NCBI RefSeq assembly: GCF_030717995.2
Contig: NZ_CP157743.1
Span: 2,444,501-2,508,500, forward strand
Source: Methylomarinum sp. Ch1-1
GTDB taxonomy: Bacteria > Pseudomonadota > Gammaproteobacteria > Methylococcales > Methylomonadaceae
Direction of reading: 5' to 3'
DNA length: 64,000 nucleotides
The notes below the pieces were generated by a model. The model did no database searches, was not told where the DNA came from, and saw only the letters and a program-made list of their open reading frames with translations. Numbering within the stretch: the first letter of the stretch is position 1; each line of letters opens with the position of its first letter. Made by a program: the position numbers and the translations under genes. Shown here piece by piece: positions 25,269 to 34,867 of the stretch.

Positions 25269-27839
25269 TTATTCGACCAACTCCTTCAGCCGATAGAGCA
25301 AATCCAACGCCTGCCTAGGACTCAAATTGTCCGGATTGACTTCCTCCACCAGGCAGACTGCCGGATGGCATTCCTTCGATGAAAATATATCCAGTTGACT
25401 GTTGCCGGTCTCTGCCTGCTGTTGCAGGTAGGCATGGTCTTCCAGTTGCTGTAATTTGCTTTTAGCGTTGGCGATCACCGATTTCGGCACCCCGGCCAGC
25501 GAGGCGACTTGCAGGCCGTAGCTCTGATTGGCCGGTCCATCCTTGACCGAATGCAGAAAAATAATCTTGTCGCCGTGCTCCATCGCATCCAGATGGATGT
25601 TGTGTATGTTTTTTTGCTCGTCGGCCAGCGTCGTCAGCTCGAAATAATGGGTGGCGAATAGCGTGAAGGCCTTGGTTTGCTTGGCCAGATAATCGGCGCA
25701 GGCCCAGGCCAGCGACAGGCCGTCGAAGGTGCTGGTGCCGCGACCGATTTCATCCATCAGGATCAAGCTGTTGGCGGTGGCGTTGTGGAGGATGTTGGCG
25801 GTTTCCGACATTTCGACCATGAATGTAGAGCGGCCGCCGGCCAGATCGTCCGAGGCGCCGATGCGGGTGAAGATCTTGTCGATAGGGCCGCAGCTGGCCG
25901 ACTTGGCCGGCACATAGCAGCCGATATGCATCATCAGCACGATCAGCGCCGATTGCCGCATATAGGTCGATTTACCGCCCATGTTCGGGCCAGTGATGAC
26001 CAGCATGCGGCGCTGATTGGAAAATGACAGGTCGTTGGCGACAAAGGGAATATCGGAAACCTGTTCGACCACCAAATGCCGGCCGCCTTCGATTTCGAGA
26101 CCGGGATCATCGGTCAGCAGCGGTTGGGTCAGGTTCAAGGTGTCGGCGCGCTCGGCGAAATTGACCAAGACATCCAGTTCGGCCAGCGCCGTCGCACATT
26201 GCTGAATGACGGCTAAGGAGCCGCCAATGTGCTCTAGCAATTCGTCATACAGGGATTTTTCGAATGCCAGCGATTTTTCCCGGGCGCTCAGCACCTTGTC
26301 TTCGAAGGCTTTCAGTTCCTCGGTAATGTAACGTTCGGCGCTTTTCAGCGTCTGCTTGCGGGTGTAATGGGCGGGCGCCTTGTCGGCATGCAAGCGTGAG
26401 ATCTCGATATAATAGCCATGCACGCGGTTGTAATTGACTTTCAGGTTGTTGATGCCGGTCGTTTCTCGTTCGCGGCTTTCCATGTCGAGCAAAAACTGGT
26501 CGGCGTTCTGACTCAAGTTGCGCAATTCGTCCAGCTCCTGATTGTAGCCGGCGGCGATGACGCCGCCATCGCGTATCAAGACCGGCGGGTTGTCGATAAT
26601 GGCGCGTTGCAGCAAAGCCAGCGACTCCGGTTGTTCGCCGATTTGTTGGCGGAGCGCTTCGAGATGCGAATTTTCCGCGCCGGATAATTGCGCCTGTAGC
26701 TCCGGCAAGACCGCCAGGGTATTGCGCAATACTACGAGATCACGCGGCCGAGCGGACTTCAAAGCGATCCGCGAGCTGATACGCTCGATGTCGCCGACCT
26801 GTCTCAAACTGCTTTGTACCGTTTCGTAGAGCTGCTGCTGCAACAGCGTGTCGACACAGGCATAACGTCCGTTAAGTGTGTTGTGATTGCGTAAGGGGCG
26901 ATTGATCCAGCGACGCAGACAGCGGCTGCCCATCGCCGTCGCCGTTTTGTCCAGCACGCCGAATAAGGTGTAGCGCATATCCCCGCTGGGATGGGTATCC
27001 AGTTCCAGATTGCGGCGGCTGGAAGCATCCAAGGCAATACTTTCATGGCTGTTTTCGACCGCAATACCCTGAATATGAGGCAGGGCGCTTTGCTGGGTGT
27101 CCTTGACATATTGCAATAGGCAACCGGCCGCGCTGATCGCCGCGCTCAGATGCTCGCAGCCGAAACCTTTCAGATCGTGGGTGTTGAACTGTTTTAGCAC
27201 CAGCTGGGTGGCGCTTTGCAAATCGAAATGCCATGGCGGTCTTTTACATAAACCCCGCCGTTCGTTTAAGTGAGTCGGTAGTTTGTCGTCTTCACTGCAC
27301 AGTAATTCGGCAGGATTCAGTCGTTCAATTTCGCTGATCAGTTCTTCTTCGGAGCTAAGCTGTTGCAGCACGAATTTACCGCTGGTCAGGTCCAGGCAGG
27401 CGATGCCGACATGGTTTTCCAGTCGACTGACGGCAACCAGCAGGTTGTCTTGGCGGTCTTCCAGCAAGGCCTCGTCGGTCACCGTGCCCGGCGTGACGAT
27501 ACGCACGACCTTGCGTTCCACCGGGCCCTTGCTTTTGGCCGGATCGCCGACCTGTTCGCAGATCGCCACCGAGACGCCGTTTTTCAACAGGCGGGCAAGA
27601 TAACCTTCGGCGGCATGATAGGGAATGCCGGCCATCGGAATCGGCTGTCCGGCCGAGTGTCCCCGGCTGGTCAGGGTGATGTCGAGAATTTGCGCCGCTT
27701 TCTTGGCGTCATCAAAGAATAATTCATAGAAATCCCCCATGCGGTAAAAAAGCAGTGTGTCCGGATGTTGAGACTTGATGCGCAGATATTGCTGCATCAT
27801 TGGGGTATGTTGATTGGCGGTTTTCGATTTAGTTGTCAT
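25269..27839 (-). CDS. mutS: DNA mismatch repair protein MutS
   Basis: Recognises mismatches and starts repair with MutL. The mismatch-binding N-terminus has [14 protein letters not shown], with the Phe-x-Glu wedge. The ATPase domain has Walker [16 protein letters not shown], then [31 protein letters not shown] and Walker [24 protein letters not shown]. The C-terminus ends [21 protein letters not shown] 27839 gives 856 residues, the normal length, and matches the family start ([17 protein letters not shown] soon after). An upstream extension is not supported. It is divergent from pncC across 37 bases. Confidence 0.96.
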   Translation of the reverse strand: MTTKSKTANQHTPMMQQYLRIKSQHPDTLLFYRMGDFYELFFDDAKKAAQILDITLTSRGHSAGQPIPMAGIPYHAAEGYLARLLKNGVSVAICEQVGDPAKSKGPVERKVVRIVTPGTVTDEALLEDRQDNLLVAVSRLENHVGIACLDLTSGKFVLQQLSSEEELISEIERLNPAELLCSEDDKLPTHLNERRGLCKRPPWHFDLQSATQLVLKQFNTHDLKGFGCEHLSAAISAAGCLLQYVKDTQQSALPHIQGIAVENSHESIALDASSRRNLELDTHPSGDMRYTLFGVLDKTATAMGSRCLRRWINRPLRNHNTLNGRYACVDTLLQQQLYETVQSSLRQVGDIERISSRIALKSARPRDLVVLRNTLAVLPELQAQLSGAENSHLEALRQQIGEQPESLALLQRAIIDNPPVLIRDGGVIAAGYNQELDELRNLSQNADQFLLDMESRERETTGINNLKVNYNRVHGYYIEISRLHADKAPAHYTRKQTLKSAERYITEELKAFEDKVLSAREKSLAFEKSLYDELLEHIGGSLAVIQQCATALAELDVLVNFAERADTLNLTQPLLTDDPGLEIEGGRHLVVEQVSDIPFVANDLSFSNQRRMLVITGPNMGGKSTYMRQSALIVLMMHIGCYVPAKSASCGPIDKIFTRIGASDDLAGGRSTFMVEMSETANILHNATANSLILMDEIGRGTSTFDGLSLAWACADYLAKQTKAFTLFATHYFELTTLADEQKNIHNIHLDAMEHGDKIIFLHSVKDGPANQSYGLQVASLAGVPKSVIANAKSKLQQLEDHAYLQQQAETGNSQLDIFSSKECHPAVCLVEEVNPDNLSPRQALDLLYRLKELVE

Positions 27840-27876
27840 ACTGCGTATTTTATCTAAACTGATATGACAGAACACT

Positions 27877-28368
27877 ATGGATATCGAAATATTTGCGCTG
27901 GCCGAACAGCTGGGTGCTGTTCTGGAAAGCAAGGGCGTGATGATTGCCGTTGCCGAATCCTGTACCGGTGGCGGCATTTGTCAGGTCATCACCGAGGTGC
28001 CGGGCAGTTCGGCCTGGTTTGACCGAGGCTTTGTGACCTACAGCAACGATGCGAAAAAAGACCTGCTGGGCGTCAAACAGGCCAGTCTGGAACAATTCGG
28101 CGCCGTTAGTCAACAGGTCGCTACGGAAATGGCGGCAGGCGCATTGCAACATAGCCTGGCCGATATCACCGTGGCCGTGACCGGCCTTGCCGGTCCCGGC
28201 GGAGCGACCTTGGATAAACCGGTGGGAACGGTATTTATCGCCTGGAAGCATAAAAGCAGAGAAGGGCGTTGTGAAAGATTTTTGTTTAGCGGCTCCCGCG
28301 CCGAGATCCGCCAGCAAACGATTAAGATGGCTTTAAAAGGGTGTTTGGAACTTGGAAAAAACAGTTAA
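27877..28368 (+). CDS. pncC: nicotinamide-nucleotide amidohydrolase PncC (CinA C-terminal domain)
   Basis: Deamidates nicotinamide mononucleotide to nicotinate mononucleotide for NAD recycling. The stand-alone CinA domain (163 residues) shows [45 protein letters not shown] and [25 protein letters not shown], the family's Ser/Gly-rich signature blocks. The location beside mutS is usual in gammaproteobacteria, where recA often follows. Here recA is absent and a polysaccharide island begins instead, so this may be the boundary of an insertion. Confidence 0.92.
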   Translation: MDIEIFALAEQLGAVLESKGVMIAVAESCTGGGICQVITEVPGSSAWFDRGFVTYSNDAKKDLLGVKQASLEQFGAVSQQVATEMAAGALQHSLADITVAVTGLAGPGGATLDKPVGTVFIAWKHKSREGRCERFLFSGSRAEIRQQTIKMALKGCLELGKNS

Positions 28369-28603
28369 GTATATAAGCAACCCAGATAAAATCGAATTTA
28401 CGGTGAAATTGGCAGATTTAAAAGATAAGGTTTTATGATGGAGTTTAAACACTCAAAGGTGTAATTTTAGAAGAATTCCACTAAATCGTTTAGAGGGCAT
28501 TGCAGTAGTCAGGACCTTGGCTGAACGCTCAATAGAGTCTATTGGCCATCATATAACCGCCGGCTGTCCTAAAAAACCAAATCTGGGAAAGAACAAAACA
28601 ATA

Positions 28604-29434
28604 ATGAAAAAAGAACAATTTCAATTCACCATTGAAGCGGGGAAAGCCGAACGTCATTACTGGATGGATTTATGGCGTTACAGAGAGCTTTTTTATATTT
28701 TGGCGTGGAGAGACATTGCGGTTCGTTATAAACAAACCATTATCGGTGTTTTATGGGCTGTGCTTCGTCCTTTATTGACGATGATGATATTTGTCGTGGT
28801 ATTCGGCAAGATCGCTAAGTTGCCTAGTGAGGGAGTTCCTTATCCTATTTATGTTTTTGCCGCGATGTTGCCGTGGACGTTTTTTGCCACGGCGTTTTCC
28901 GATGCCAGTAATAGCCTGATTGGTAATTCCAACTTGATTTCTAAAGTATATTTCCCCCGTATAATTATTCCTGCGGCCTCTGTTATCGTTTCCGTCGTGG
29001 ATTTTTTGATCTCTTTTTTAATTTTACTGGCTCTAATGGTTTGGTATCGCTATTTGCCGAGTTGGCAAATGGTTGCTTTGCCGTTTTTGTTATTTTTGGC
29101 ATTCTTTGCCGCTCTGGGTATGGGTTTATTGATCGCTTCGTTAAACGTCAAATACAGGGATTTTCGTTTCGTTATTCCTTTTATCGTTCAGCTTGGGCTT
29201 TATATTTCTCCAGTTGGGTTCAGCTCAACGATTATTCCGGAACAATACCGGGTCTTTTATTATTTGAATCCAATGGTCGGCGTTATCGACGGTTTTCGCT
29301 GGGCGATCAGTGGTGGCACTACTGGTTTGAATCGTGACGAATTGATGATTTCATTGACAATGATCGTTTTGCTCTGCTTCATTGGCATTACGCACTTTAG
29401 AAATACCGAAAAAACCTTTGCGGACGTGATTTAA
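28604..29434 (+). CDS. ABC transporter permease for polysaccharide export (Wzm-like)
   Basis: A 276-residue inner-membrane protein of the ABC-2 type with six predicted membrane segments. The N-terminal amphipathic stretch WMDLWRYRELFYILAWRDIAVRYKQTIIGVLWAVLRPLLTMMIFVVVFGKIAKL is diagnostic of O-antigen/teichoic-acid exporters. It should work with a Wzt ATPase. The + strand partner downstream is only a 32-codon stub (30796-30894). The start is ATG 28604. The following gene starts right after its stop. It begins the polysaccharide island. Confidence 0.88.
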   Translation: MKKEQFQFTIEAGKAERHYWMDLWRYRELFYILAWRDIAVRYKQTIIGVLWAVLRPLLTMMIFVVVFGKIAKLPSEGVPYPIYVFAAMLPWTFFATAFSDASNSLIGNSNLISKVYFPRIIIPAASVIVSVVDFLISFLILLALMVWYRYLPSWQMVALPFLLFLAFFAALGMGLLIASLNVKYRDFRFVIPFIVQLGLYISPVGFSSTIIPEQYRVFYYLNPMVGVIDGFRWAISGGTTGLNRDELMISLTMIVLLCFIGITHFRNTEKTFADVI

Positions 29435-30799
29435 GTGAACGACGTAATGGAACAACTTAAACAAGGTGAAGGACAAACGTCTGAGTTTAAAATGACTTTT
29501 CAGAAAGAAGTCATAGAAACCATTGTTTCCTTTGCCAACGCCAAAGGTGGAAGGGTTTATATAGGCGTTAATGACCGAGGCGATATTATCGGCGTTAAAC
29601 TGAATAAAGAAAGTCTACAAAATTGGGTTAATCAAATAAAACAAGCAACCTCGCCTTCCGTCATTCCGGATGTTGACACGGCAATCGTAGAGGGAAAAAC
29701 GATTGTTGTTATGGAGGTTAAAGAATATCCGATTAAGCCGGTTAGTGTTAAACATCGATATCTGGTGCGTAAAGCAAATGCCAATCACATCATGAGCATG
29801 GACGAAATTGCCAACGAATATCTTAAAACCAAAAATAGCAGTTGGGATTATTATTCGGATAGTCAACATAATTTCAGGGACATCAGTCTGAAAAAAATCG
29901 AAAATGCTGTCCGTAAAATAGAAAAAAATCTTGATAAATCGTTTGATGATACGCCGATACAGATTTTGCATAAATATGGCTTGGTTCGGGACGACCAAAT
30001 CACCTTTGGCGCTTATTTATTGTTTGCACAAGATTTTTGCCCACTCAGCGGAATACAGGCTGGTCGCTTCAAAACCCCAACGGATATCATCGACAGTATT
30101 TCCCTTAATAGCGATTTGTTTACGGAAGTTGAAGAACTGACGGCCTTCGTTAAAAAGCATCTGATGGTAGAATACATCATTACCGGAGAACCTCAACGAG
30201 CGCACCGTTACGATTATCCACTCGATGCCATTCGAGAAATTGTACTTAATATGATCGTTCATAGAGACTATCGGGATAGTAGCGATTCGGTAATAAAAAT
30301 ATTCGATGACCGCATGGAGTTTTACAATCCTGGAGGGTTATACGACGACCTTACCGTTGAGCAGTTGATCACCAACAATTATCAATCAAAAACGCGCAAC
30401 AAACTCATCGCCATGATGTTCAAAGAGTGCGGTTTGATCGAAAAATACGGTTCCGGCATAAGTCGAATTAAAAAGCTCTGTGCCGATCAAGGGCTAAAGG
30501 AGCCGATATTTGAAGAGAAACACAAAGGGTTTAAGGTAACGCTTTATAAAAAAACTACCCAAGAAACTACCCAAGAACCTACCCAAGAAACTACCCAAGA
30601 AACAGTCCGGAAGTTATCGACTCAAGATCAAATGCTGGCGCTTATTGAGCAAAACAGCAAAATAACGCGAGTGGAATTGGCCGCGCAAATTGGCGTGAGT
30701 GAAAACGCCATCAAACAACAAATTGCCAAATTAAAAAAAGCAGGTCGACTGCATCGGATTGGCAGCACTAAGGGCGGATACTGGGAAGTACAAAAATGA
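29435..30799 (+). CDS. AlbA_2/Schlafen-type putative transcriptional regulator with C-terminal winged helix
   Basis: A 454-residue protein. The N-terminal AlbA_2 domain reads GEGQTSEFKMTFQKEVIETIVSFANAKGGRVYIGVNDRGDIIGV. The middle is an ATPase-like region (DAIREIVLNMIVHRDYRDSSDSVIKIFDDRMEFYNPGGLY, GLIEKYGSGISRI), followed by a Thr-Gln-Glu linker from four 12-base repeats (30554-30601). The end is a helix-turn-helix (RVELAAQIGVSENAIKQQIAKLKKAGRLHRIGSTKGGYW). Such proteins are common accessory genes of unclear function. Inserted between permease and ATPase genes it is out of place, and likely mobile. GTG 29435 is used; ATG 29447 is possible. Confidence 0.8.
   Translation: MNDVMEQLKQGEGQTSEFKMTFQKEVIETIVSFANAKGGRVYIGVNDRGDIIGVKLNKESLQNWVNQIKQATSPSVIPDVDTAIVEGKTIVVMEVKEYPIKPVSVKHRYLVRKANANHIMSMDEIANEYLKTKNSSWDYYSDSQHNFRDISLKKIENAVRKIEKNLDKSFDDTPIQILHKYGLVRDDQITFGAYLLFAQDFCPLSGIQAGRFKTPTDIIDSISLNSDLFTEVEELTAFVKKHLMVEYIITGEPQRAHRYDYPLDAIREIVLNMIVHRDYRDSSDSVIKIFDDRMEFYNPGGLYDDLTVEQLITNNYQSKTRNKLIAMMFKECGLIEKYGSGISRIKKLCADQGLKEPIFEEKHKGFKVTLYKKTTQETTQEPTQETTQETVRKLSTQDQMLALIEQNSKITRVELAAQIGVSENAIKQQIAKLKKAGRLHRIGSTKGGYWEVQK
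30554..30601 (+). repeat. four tandem 12-base repeats inside the AlbA_2 gene
   Basis: ACTACCCAAGAA is repeated four times, with one substitution in the third unit (CCTACCCAAGAA). It codes the linker TTQE-TTQE-PTQE-TTQE. The unit length is a multiple of three, so copy number could change without breaking the frame. Confidence 0.85.
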
Positions 30800-30894
30800 C
30801 CATTGCGATCAAAGTAGAAAATCTGAGTAAGCGCTATATCATCAGGCATGAAAAACAGACCGGCCATCATCGTTACGAGACACTAAGTTTGTAG
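30796..30894 (+). pseudogene. truncated polysaccharide ABC transporter ATPase (wzt-like), 32 codons
   Basis: ATG 30796 overlaps the stop of the AlbA_2 gene (ATGA). It encodes MTIAIKVENLSKRYIIRHEK and a further 12 residues, a typical N-terminus of Wzt-type ATPases. The frame ends at TAG 30892-30894, where a 90-bp repeat begins at 30887. No Walker A, signature or Walker B sequence appears in any frame downstream to 31717. The gene is therefore cut off before its nucleotide-binding site. Whether another ATPase elsewhere replaces it cannot be seen. Confidence 0.75.
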
Positions 30895-30976
30895 CCTGGA
30901 TGCAGCGTAGCGGAATCCGGGAATGGCGTGGTTCCGAGGGTCCCGCATTCCACGATGCTTCATGCGGGCTACGAGC
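30887..30976 (+). repeat. 90-bp dispersed repeat, copy 1 (truncates the wzt stub)
   Basis: It starts GTTTGTAGCCTGGATGCAGC, contains GGAATCCGGGAATGGCG and ends GCGGGCTACGAGC. The ends form an imperfect inverted repeat (GTAGCC...GGCTAC). A second copy lies at 31408-31497 with about two mismatches. Confidence 0.9.
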
Positions 30977-31407
30977 TGGTTTTGGATCGGAAATCACGCG
31001 GAGTATGACAGGCTTATTAAATCTCAACGATCACGAAAAAGCCGCATCACCCAGGCAAATGAAGGGGTTCTGTGGGAGCGACGCCTGCGTCGCTCCCACG
31101 CTCTGCGCTCATCGATATACATAAGTCGAAAAAAGCCAGATTGCAATATGATTGATTTATAAGGTGCTTTCAGACTTGTGTATAAGAATGAGCGTTCCGC
31201 TAGGGATTGATGAGATTCAATGTTTATGGATGTCCTCACAGTTTATGGATGTCCTCACAACCAGCGCTCTGTGCTGGAATGCTTCCGGGAGTGCAAAAGC
31301 TTTAGCTTTTGCTTTTACGCCGACAGATGCGTAGATACAAAGCGCCAGCGTGTACGGAAAAACCAATGCCCGCCTTGGCTCTTGGACCGGTTAGGCTTGA
31401 ATAAATA
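30977..31407. other. gene-free stretch between the two 90-bp repeats
   Basis: No coding sequence is supported. It contains a strong hairpin at 31072-31099 (GTGGGAGCGACG-CCTG-CGTCGCTCCCAC). A tandem duplication of GTTTATGGATGTCCTCACA lies near 31223-31262. The remaining sequence may be debris of whatever replaced the rest of wzt. Confidence 0.5.
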
Positions 31408-31497
31408 GTTTGTAGCCTGGATGCAGCGTAGCGGAATCCGGGAATGGCGTGGTTCCGAGGGTCCCGCATTCCACGATGCTTGATGCGGACTACGAGC
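31408..31497 (+). repeat. 90-bp dispersed repeat, copy 2
   Basis: Near-identical direct copy of 30887-30976. It is followed by another repeat block (GTAGGGTGGATAAGCGGAGC then TGGTGGATGCTATCCACA). Confidence 0.9.
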
Positions 31498-31717
31498 CCC
31501 CCATTCGTAGGGTGGATAAGCGGAGCGCATCCACCGGGTCGGCATTTTTGGTGGATGCTATCCACATGCTAAAGCAAAAATTGATGAGTTACTTAAATGA
31601 GCGCAATTTGTAGGATTGATAGGAGCGAAAACCCCTCAAAAACCATATATAGAACGAATAACAGAGCGAGCGATGGTTTCATTGCATTCTACCCATCCTT
31701 GTATCTTAATTACTGTC

Positions 31718-33052
31718 ATGTTTAAACGCTTAAAAAACCGTCCCAATTTGCAAAAAGTTCTGGCGAACACAGGTTGGCTTTTTGCTGATCGTATTTTGCG
31801 TATGGGAGTAGGTTTGTTCGTTGGCGTGTGGGTAGCGCGTTATTTGGGGCCAGAACAATTTGGTTTGTTAAATTATGCCGTTGCCTTTGTTTCACTGTTT
31901 GGTGCGATTGCTGGTCTGGGATTGAATGGTATTGTCGTGCGCGATTTGGTCAACGATCCGGAAAATGCTAAAGCTACGCTTGGGACTGCTTTTGTATTGC
32001 AAATTATCGGCGGCCTGATGGCTTTTTGTATTGCAGTCGTCGCTATTGCTATTATCCGGCCCGGTGATGAACTGCTTAAGCTGATGGTCGCGCTGCTGGG
32101 CTTGGTTATGGTTTTGAAGGCCACTGACGTAGTGAAGTATTGGTTTGAATCACAGGTGCAATCCAAATATAGCGTTTGGGTGGAGAATGCCGCTTTTTTG
32201 ATTTTTGCCGGAGTTAAAGTCATATTGATCTTGCAGCAAGCGCCGCTTATCACTTTCGTCTGGATTGTCTTGGCTGAAGCCGCCCTTGTGGCCGTGGTTT
32301 TATTAATCATGTTTGCTTGGCGTGGTGGAAGATTAAGAGCCTGGTGTGTTCGGGGCCGTCGCGCAAAAATTTTGCTTAAGGATAGTTGGCCGTTAGTTTT
32401 ATCCGGTCTCGCTGTCATGGTCTACATGCGCATTGACCAAATTATGTTAGGTCAAATGTTGGGCGATGAAGCGGTCGGTATTTATTCGGCGGCAGTGCGT
32501 ATCAGCGAGATGTGGTACTTCATTCCAACGGCAATCGTGGCCTCGGTGTTTCCGTCGATTATAGAAGCAAAAAAACACAGTGAGGCGCTTTATTATCGAC
32601 GGATTCAGATGTTATATGACCTGATGGTTTGGTTAGGGGTATTAATCGCTCTACCGATTACTTTTTGTGCGGACTGGTTGGTTAGTTCTTTGTTTGGATA
32701 TAGATATCAGCAAGCAGGAGCGGTATTGGCACTTCATATTTGGGCTGCAATTTTCGTCTTTCTTGGTGTGGCAAGTGGCAAATGGTTCTTGATCGAGAAT
32801 ATGCAGAAATGTGCATTCTATAGGGCATTAACTGGCATGGTTGTCAATATTATTGTGAACTTTGAGCTGATACCAACATATGGCGTTATCGGTGCGGCGA
32901 TGGGCACTTTAGCATCACAGGTTGTTGCCGCTTATTTGTATGATGCCGTACAAAAAAATACAAGAAAGACTTTTGCACTTAAAACGGCATCACTATTGCC
33001 TTTTATGTTATTTATTCGGAAAAGGTTTCAGTTAAATGAAGCAGTTAATTAA
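31718..33052 (+). CDS. oligosaccharide flippase (Wzx/RfbX-like)
   Basis: A 444-residue polytopic membrane protein with about 12 predicted segments. The N-terminus MFKRLKNRPNLQKVLANTGWLFADRILRMGVGLFVGVWVARYLGPEQFGLLNYAVAFVSLF is characteristic of the polysaccharide synthesis/flippase family, as is RIDQIMLGQMLGDEAVGIYSAAVRISEMWYFIPTAIV. It flips undecaprenyl-linked sugar units across the inner membrane. ATG 31718 gives the family N-terminus; an upstream in-frame extension is unlikely. It overlaps the methyltransferase by 17 bases. Its presence offers an alternative route to the broken ABC exporter. Confidence 0.88.
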   Translation: MFKRLKNRPNLQKVLANTGWLFADRILRMGVGLFVGVWVARYLGPEQFGLLNYAVAFVSLFGAIAGLGLNGIVVRDLVNDPENAKATLGTAFVLQIIGGLMAFCIAVVAIAIIRPGDELLKLMVALLGLVMVLKATDVVKYWFESQVQSKYSVWVENAAFLIFAGVKVILILQQAPLITFVWIVLAEAALVAVVLLIMFAWRGGRLRAWCVRGRRAKILLKDSWPLVLSGLAVMVYMRIDQIMLGQMLGDEAVGIYSAAVRISEMWYFIPTAIVASVFPSIIEAKKHSEALYYRRIQMLYDLMVWLGVLIALPITFCADWLVSSLFGYRYQQAGAVLALHIWAAIFVFLGVASGKWFLIENMQKCAFYRALTGMVVNIIVNFELIPTYGVIGAAMGTLASQVVAAYLYDAVQKNTRKTFALKTASLLPFMLFIRKRFQLNEAVN

Positions 33053-33830
33053 AGTTTTCTTTGCAAGAGTATTTTTTTACCGATTTAATAAGCTACTATA
33101 TCGCTTAAGTCTTTGTGGTTTAGGTGTTTTAAACTTTGAAGATGAAAAAGTCAGTGGCGAATCTGTGTTTCTTAAGAATTATTTTAAGAACAATCCAGGA
33201 GGAAATGTTTTTGATGTTGGGGCCAATATTGGTAATTACACTAGAAGTGTTTTTAAATACAATCCTAGTGCTAAAGTGGTTGGTTTTGAGCCACATCCAA
33301 AAACATTTGAATTATTGAATAAAAATATAGCTGCTGAAAACTTTAAAGCGGTAAATGCAGCCGCCGGTGAACGCGAAGGATTGTTATCGCTTTATGATTA
33401 TAAGGAGCGTGATGGTTCTTCCCATGCATCCTTATACAAAGATGTAATAGAAAATATACATAAAGGCCATGCAATTAGTCATAGGGTTAAAGTAATTTCC
33501 CTTGGCGATTATATCGAAGCTAATAATATCGAAAAAATTTCTTTACTAAAAATCGATACGGAAGGTCATGAGCTGAGTGTCTTGAAAGGTATGAAAAAGC
33601 AAATAAATGGTGGCCTGGTTGCGGCGATACATTTTGAATTTAATGAAATGAATGTATCTAGTAGAACTTTTTTTAGAGATTTCTGGAATATTCTTCCAAA
33701 TTACGATTTTTATAGGCTTCTTCCAGATGGTATGGTGAAGATAAAAAAGTACAGTCCTGTCTTTTGCGAAATATTTGCTTATCAAAATATTGTTGCCATA
33801 TTGAAATCTGATGATGACTCAGGATTATAA
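33036..33830 (+). CDS. FkbM-family methyltransferase
   Basis: A 264-residue SAM-dependent methyltransferase. The SAM site is VFDVGANIGNYTRSVFKYNPSAKVVGFEPHPKTFELLNKNI. The later LLKIDTEGHELSVLKGMKKQI is the signature FkbM motif. Family members O-methylate sugars and other secondary metabolites, so it probably methylates the glycan made by this island. It is A+T-rich compared with housekeeping genes of the window, as are the genes from 34868 to 36440, which suggests horizontal transfer. The start lies inside the flippase gene. Confidence 0.87.
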   Translation: MKQLIKVFFARVFFYRFNKLLYRLSLCGLGVLNFEDEKVSGESVFLKNYFKNNPGGNVFDVGANIGNYTRSVFKYNPSAKVVGFEPHPKTFELLNKNIAAENFKAVNAAAGEREGLLSLYDYKERDGSSHASLYKDVIENIHKGHAISHRVKVISLGDYIEANNIEKISLLKIDTEGHELSVLKGMKKQINGGLVAAIHFEFNEMNVSSRTFFRDFWNILPNYDFYRLLPDGMVKIKKYSPVFCEIFAYQNIVAILKSDDDSGL

Positions 33831-33925
33831 GGTGTGTTTATGAATGAAACATATCATTCGCGAAAGATATCTCCCTCCTGGGCAGCATATCTGATTGGAT
33901 TGTAATCTGTTATTAATATAATCAA

Positions 33926-34861
33926 ATGAAAAAAATCCTAATCACCGGCGGTGCCGGTTTTCTTGGTTCGCATCTTTGCGAGCGTTTGCTAAAAAATGGG
34001 AATGACATTCTCTGTGTAGATAATTTTTTCACTGGTAGCAAAACCAATATAGCTCATCTTATCGGTAATCCGTTTTTCGAGATGATGCGTCACGACGTGA
34101 CCTTTCCTCTATACGTCGAAGTCGATGAAATTTACAACTTAGCTTGTCCAGCCAGTCCAGTTCATTATCAGTTTGATCCCGTGCAAACCACCAAGACCAG
34201 TGTGCATGGAGCTATTAACATGTTGGGATTGGCCAAACGGGTAAAAGCGAGAATATTTCAGGCATCCACCAGCGAAGTTTATGGCGATCCCGAGGTTCAT
34301 CCTCAGCTAGAAAACTATTGGGGGCGTGTCAACCCGATTGGTCCGCGCGCGTGTTATGACGAAGGCAAACGGTGTGCGGAAACGTTATTTTTTGATTACC
34401 ACCGTCAGCACAATTTGGATATCAAGATTGCGCGCATCTTCAACACCTACGGACCACGCATGCATCCTAACGACGGGCGAGTGGTCAGTAACTTTATTGT
34501 TCAGGCTCTTAAGGGCGAAGACATCACTATTTTTGGCGATGGTCAACAGACGCGATCATTTTGTTATGTGGATGATTTAATTGAAGGGTTTGTCCGTATG
34601 ATGAATACAGAATGCGGATTTACGGGACCGATCAACATGGGTAACCCTGTCGAATTCACTATGCTTGAATTAGCAGAAAAAGTACTGCAACTAGTCGGCG
34701 GAAAATCCAAACTTTCATTCCACCCGTTACCTCAAGACGATCCTAAGCAACGTCAGCCGGATATTGATCTGGCAAAATCAAAGCTCGACTGGGCGCCAAA
34801 AGTGCAATTGGAAGACGGTTTGAAAGAGACAGTTGCTTATTTTAAGAAGACATTAGGCTAA
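33926..34861 (+). CDS. UDP-glucuronate decarboxylase (UDP-xylose synthase)
   Basis: A 311-residue extended short-chain dehydrogenase. The NAD site is [19 protein letters not shown]. The family-specific [36 protein letters not shown] and [17 protein letters not shown] follow. The catalytic YxxxK is in [30 protein letters not shown] and [18 protein letters not shown] also match UXS enzymes. It converts UDP-glucuronate to UDP-xylose, a probable sugar donor for the glycosyltransferases around it. The next gene starts 6 bases downstream. Confidence 0.92.
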   Translation: MKKILITGGAGFLGSHLCERLLKNGNDILCVDNFFTGSKTNIAHLIGNPFFEMMRHDVTFPLYVEVDEIYNLACPASPVHYQFDPVQTTKTSVHGAINMLGLAKRVKARIFQASTSEVYGDPEVHPQLENYWGRVNPIGPRACYDEGKRCAETLFFDYHRQHNLDIKIARIFNTYGPRMHPNDGRVVSNFIVQALKGEDITIFGDGQQTRSFCYVDDLIEGFVRMMNTECGFTGPINMGNPVEFTMLELAEKVLQLVGGKSKLSFHPLPQDDPKQRQPDIDLAKSKLDWAPKVQLEDGLKETVAYFKKTLG

Positions 34862-34867
34862 TAATCG

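Noticed and set aside
30977-31717. Remaining wzt coding sequence downstream of the stub
   Set aside because: I looked for Walker A, the LSGGQ-type signature and Walker B in all frames by eye and saw none; the region is repeats and unassigned sequence.
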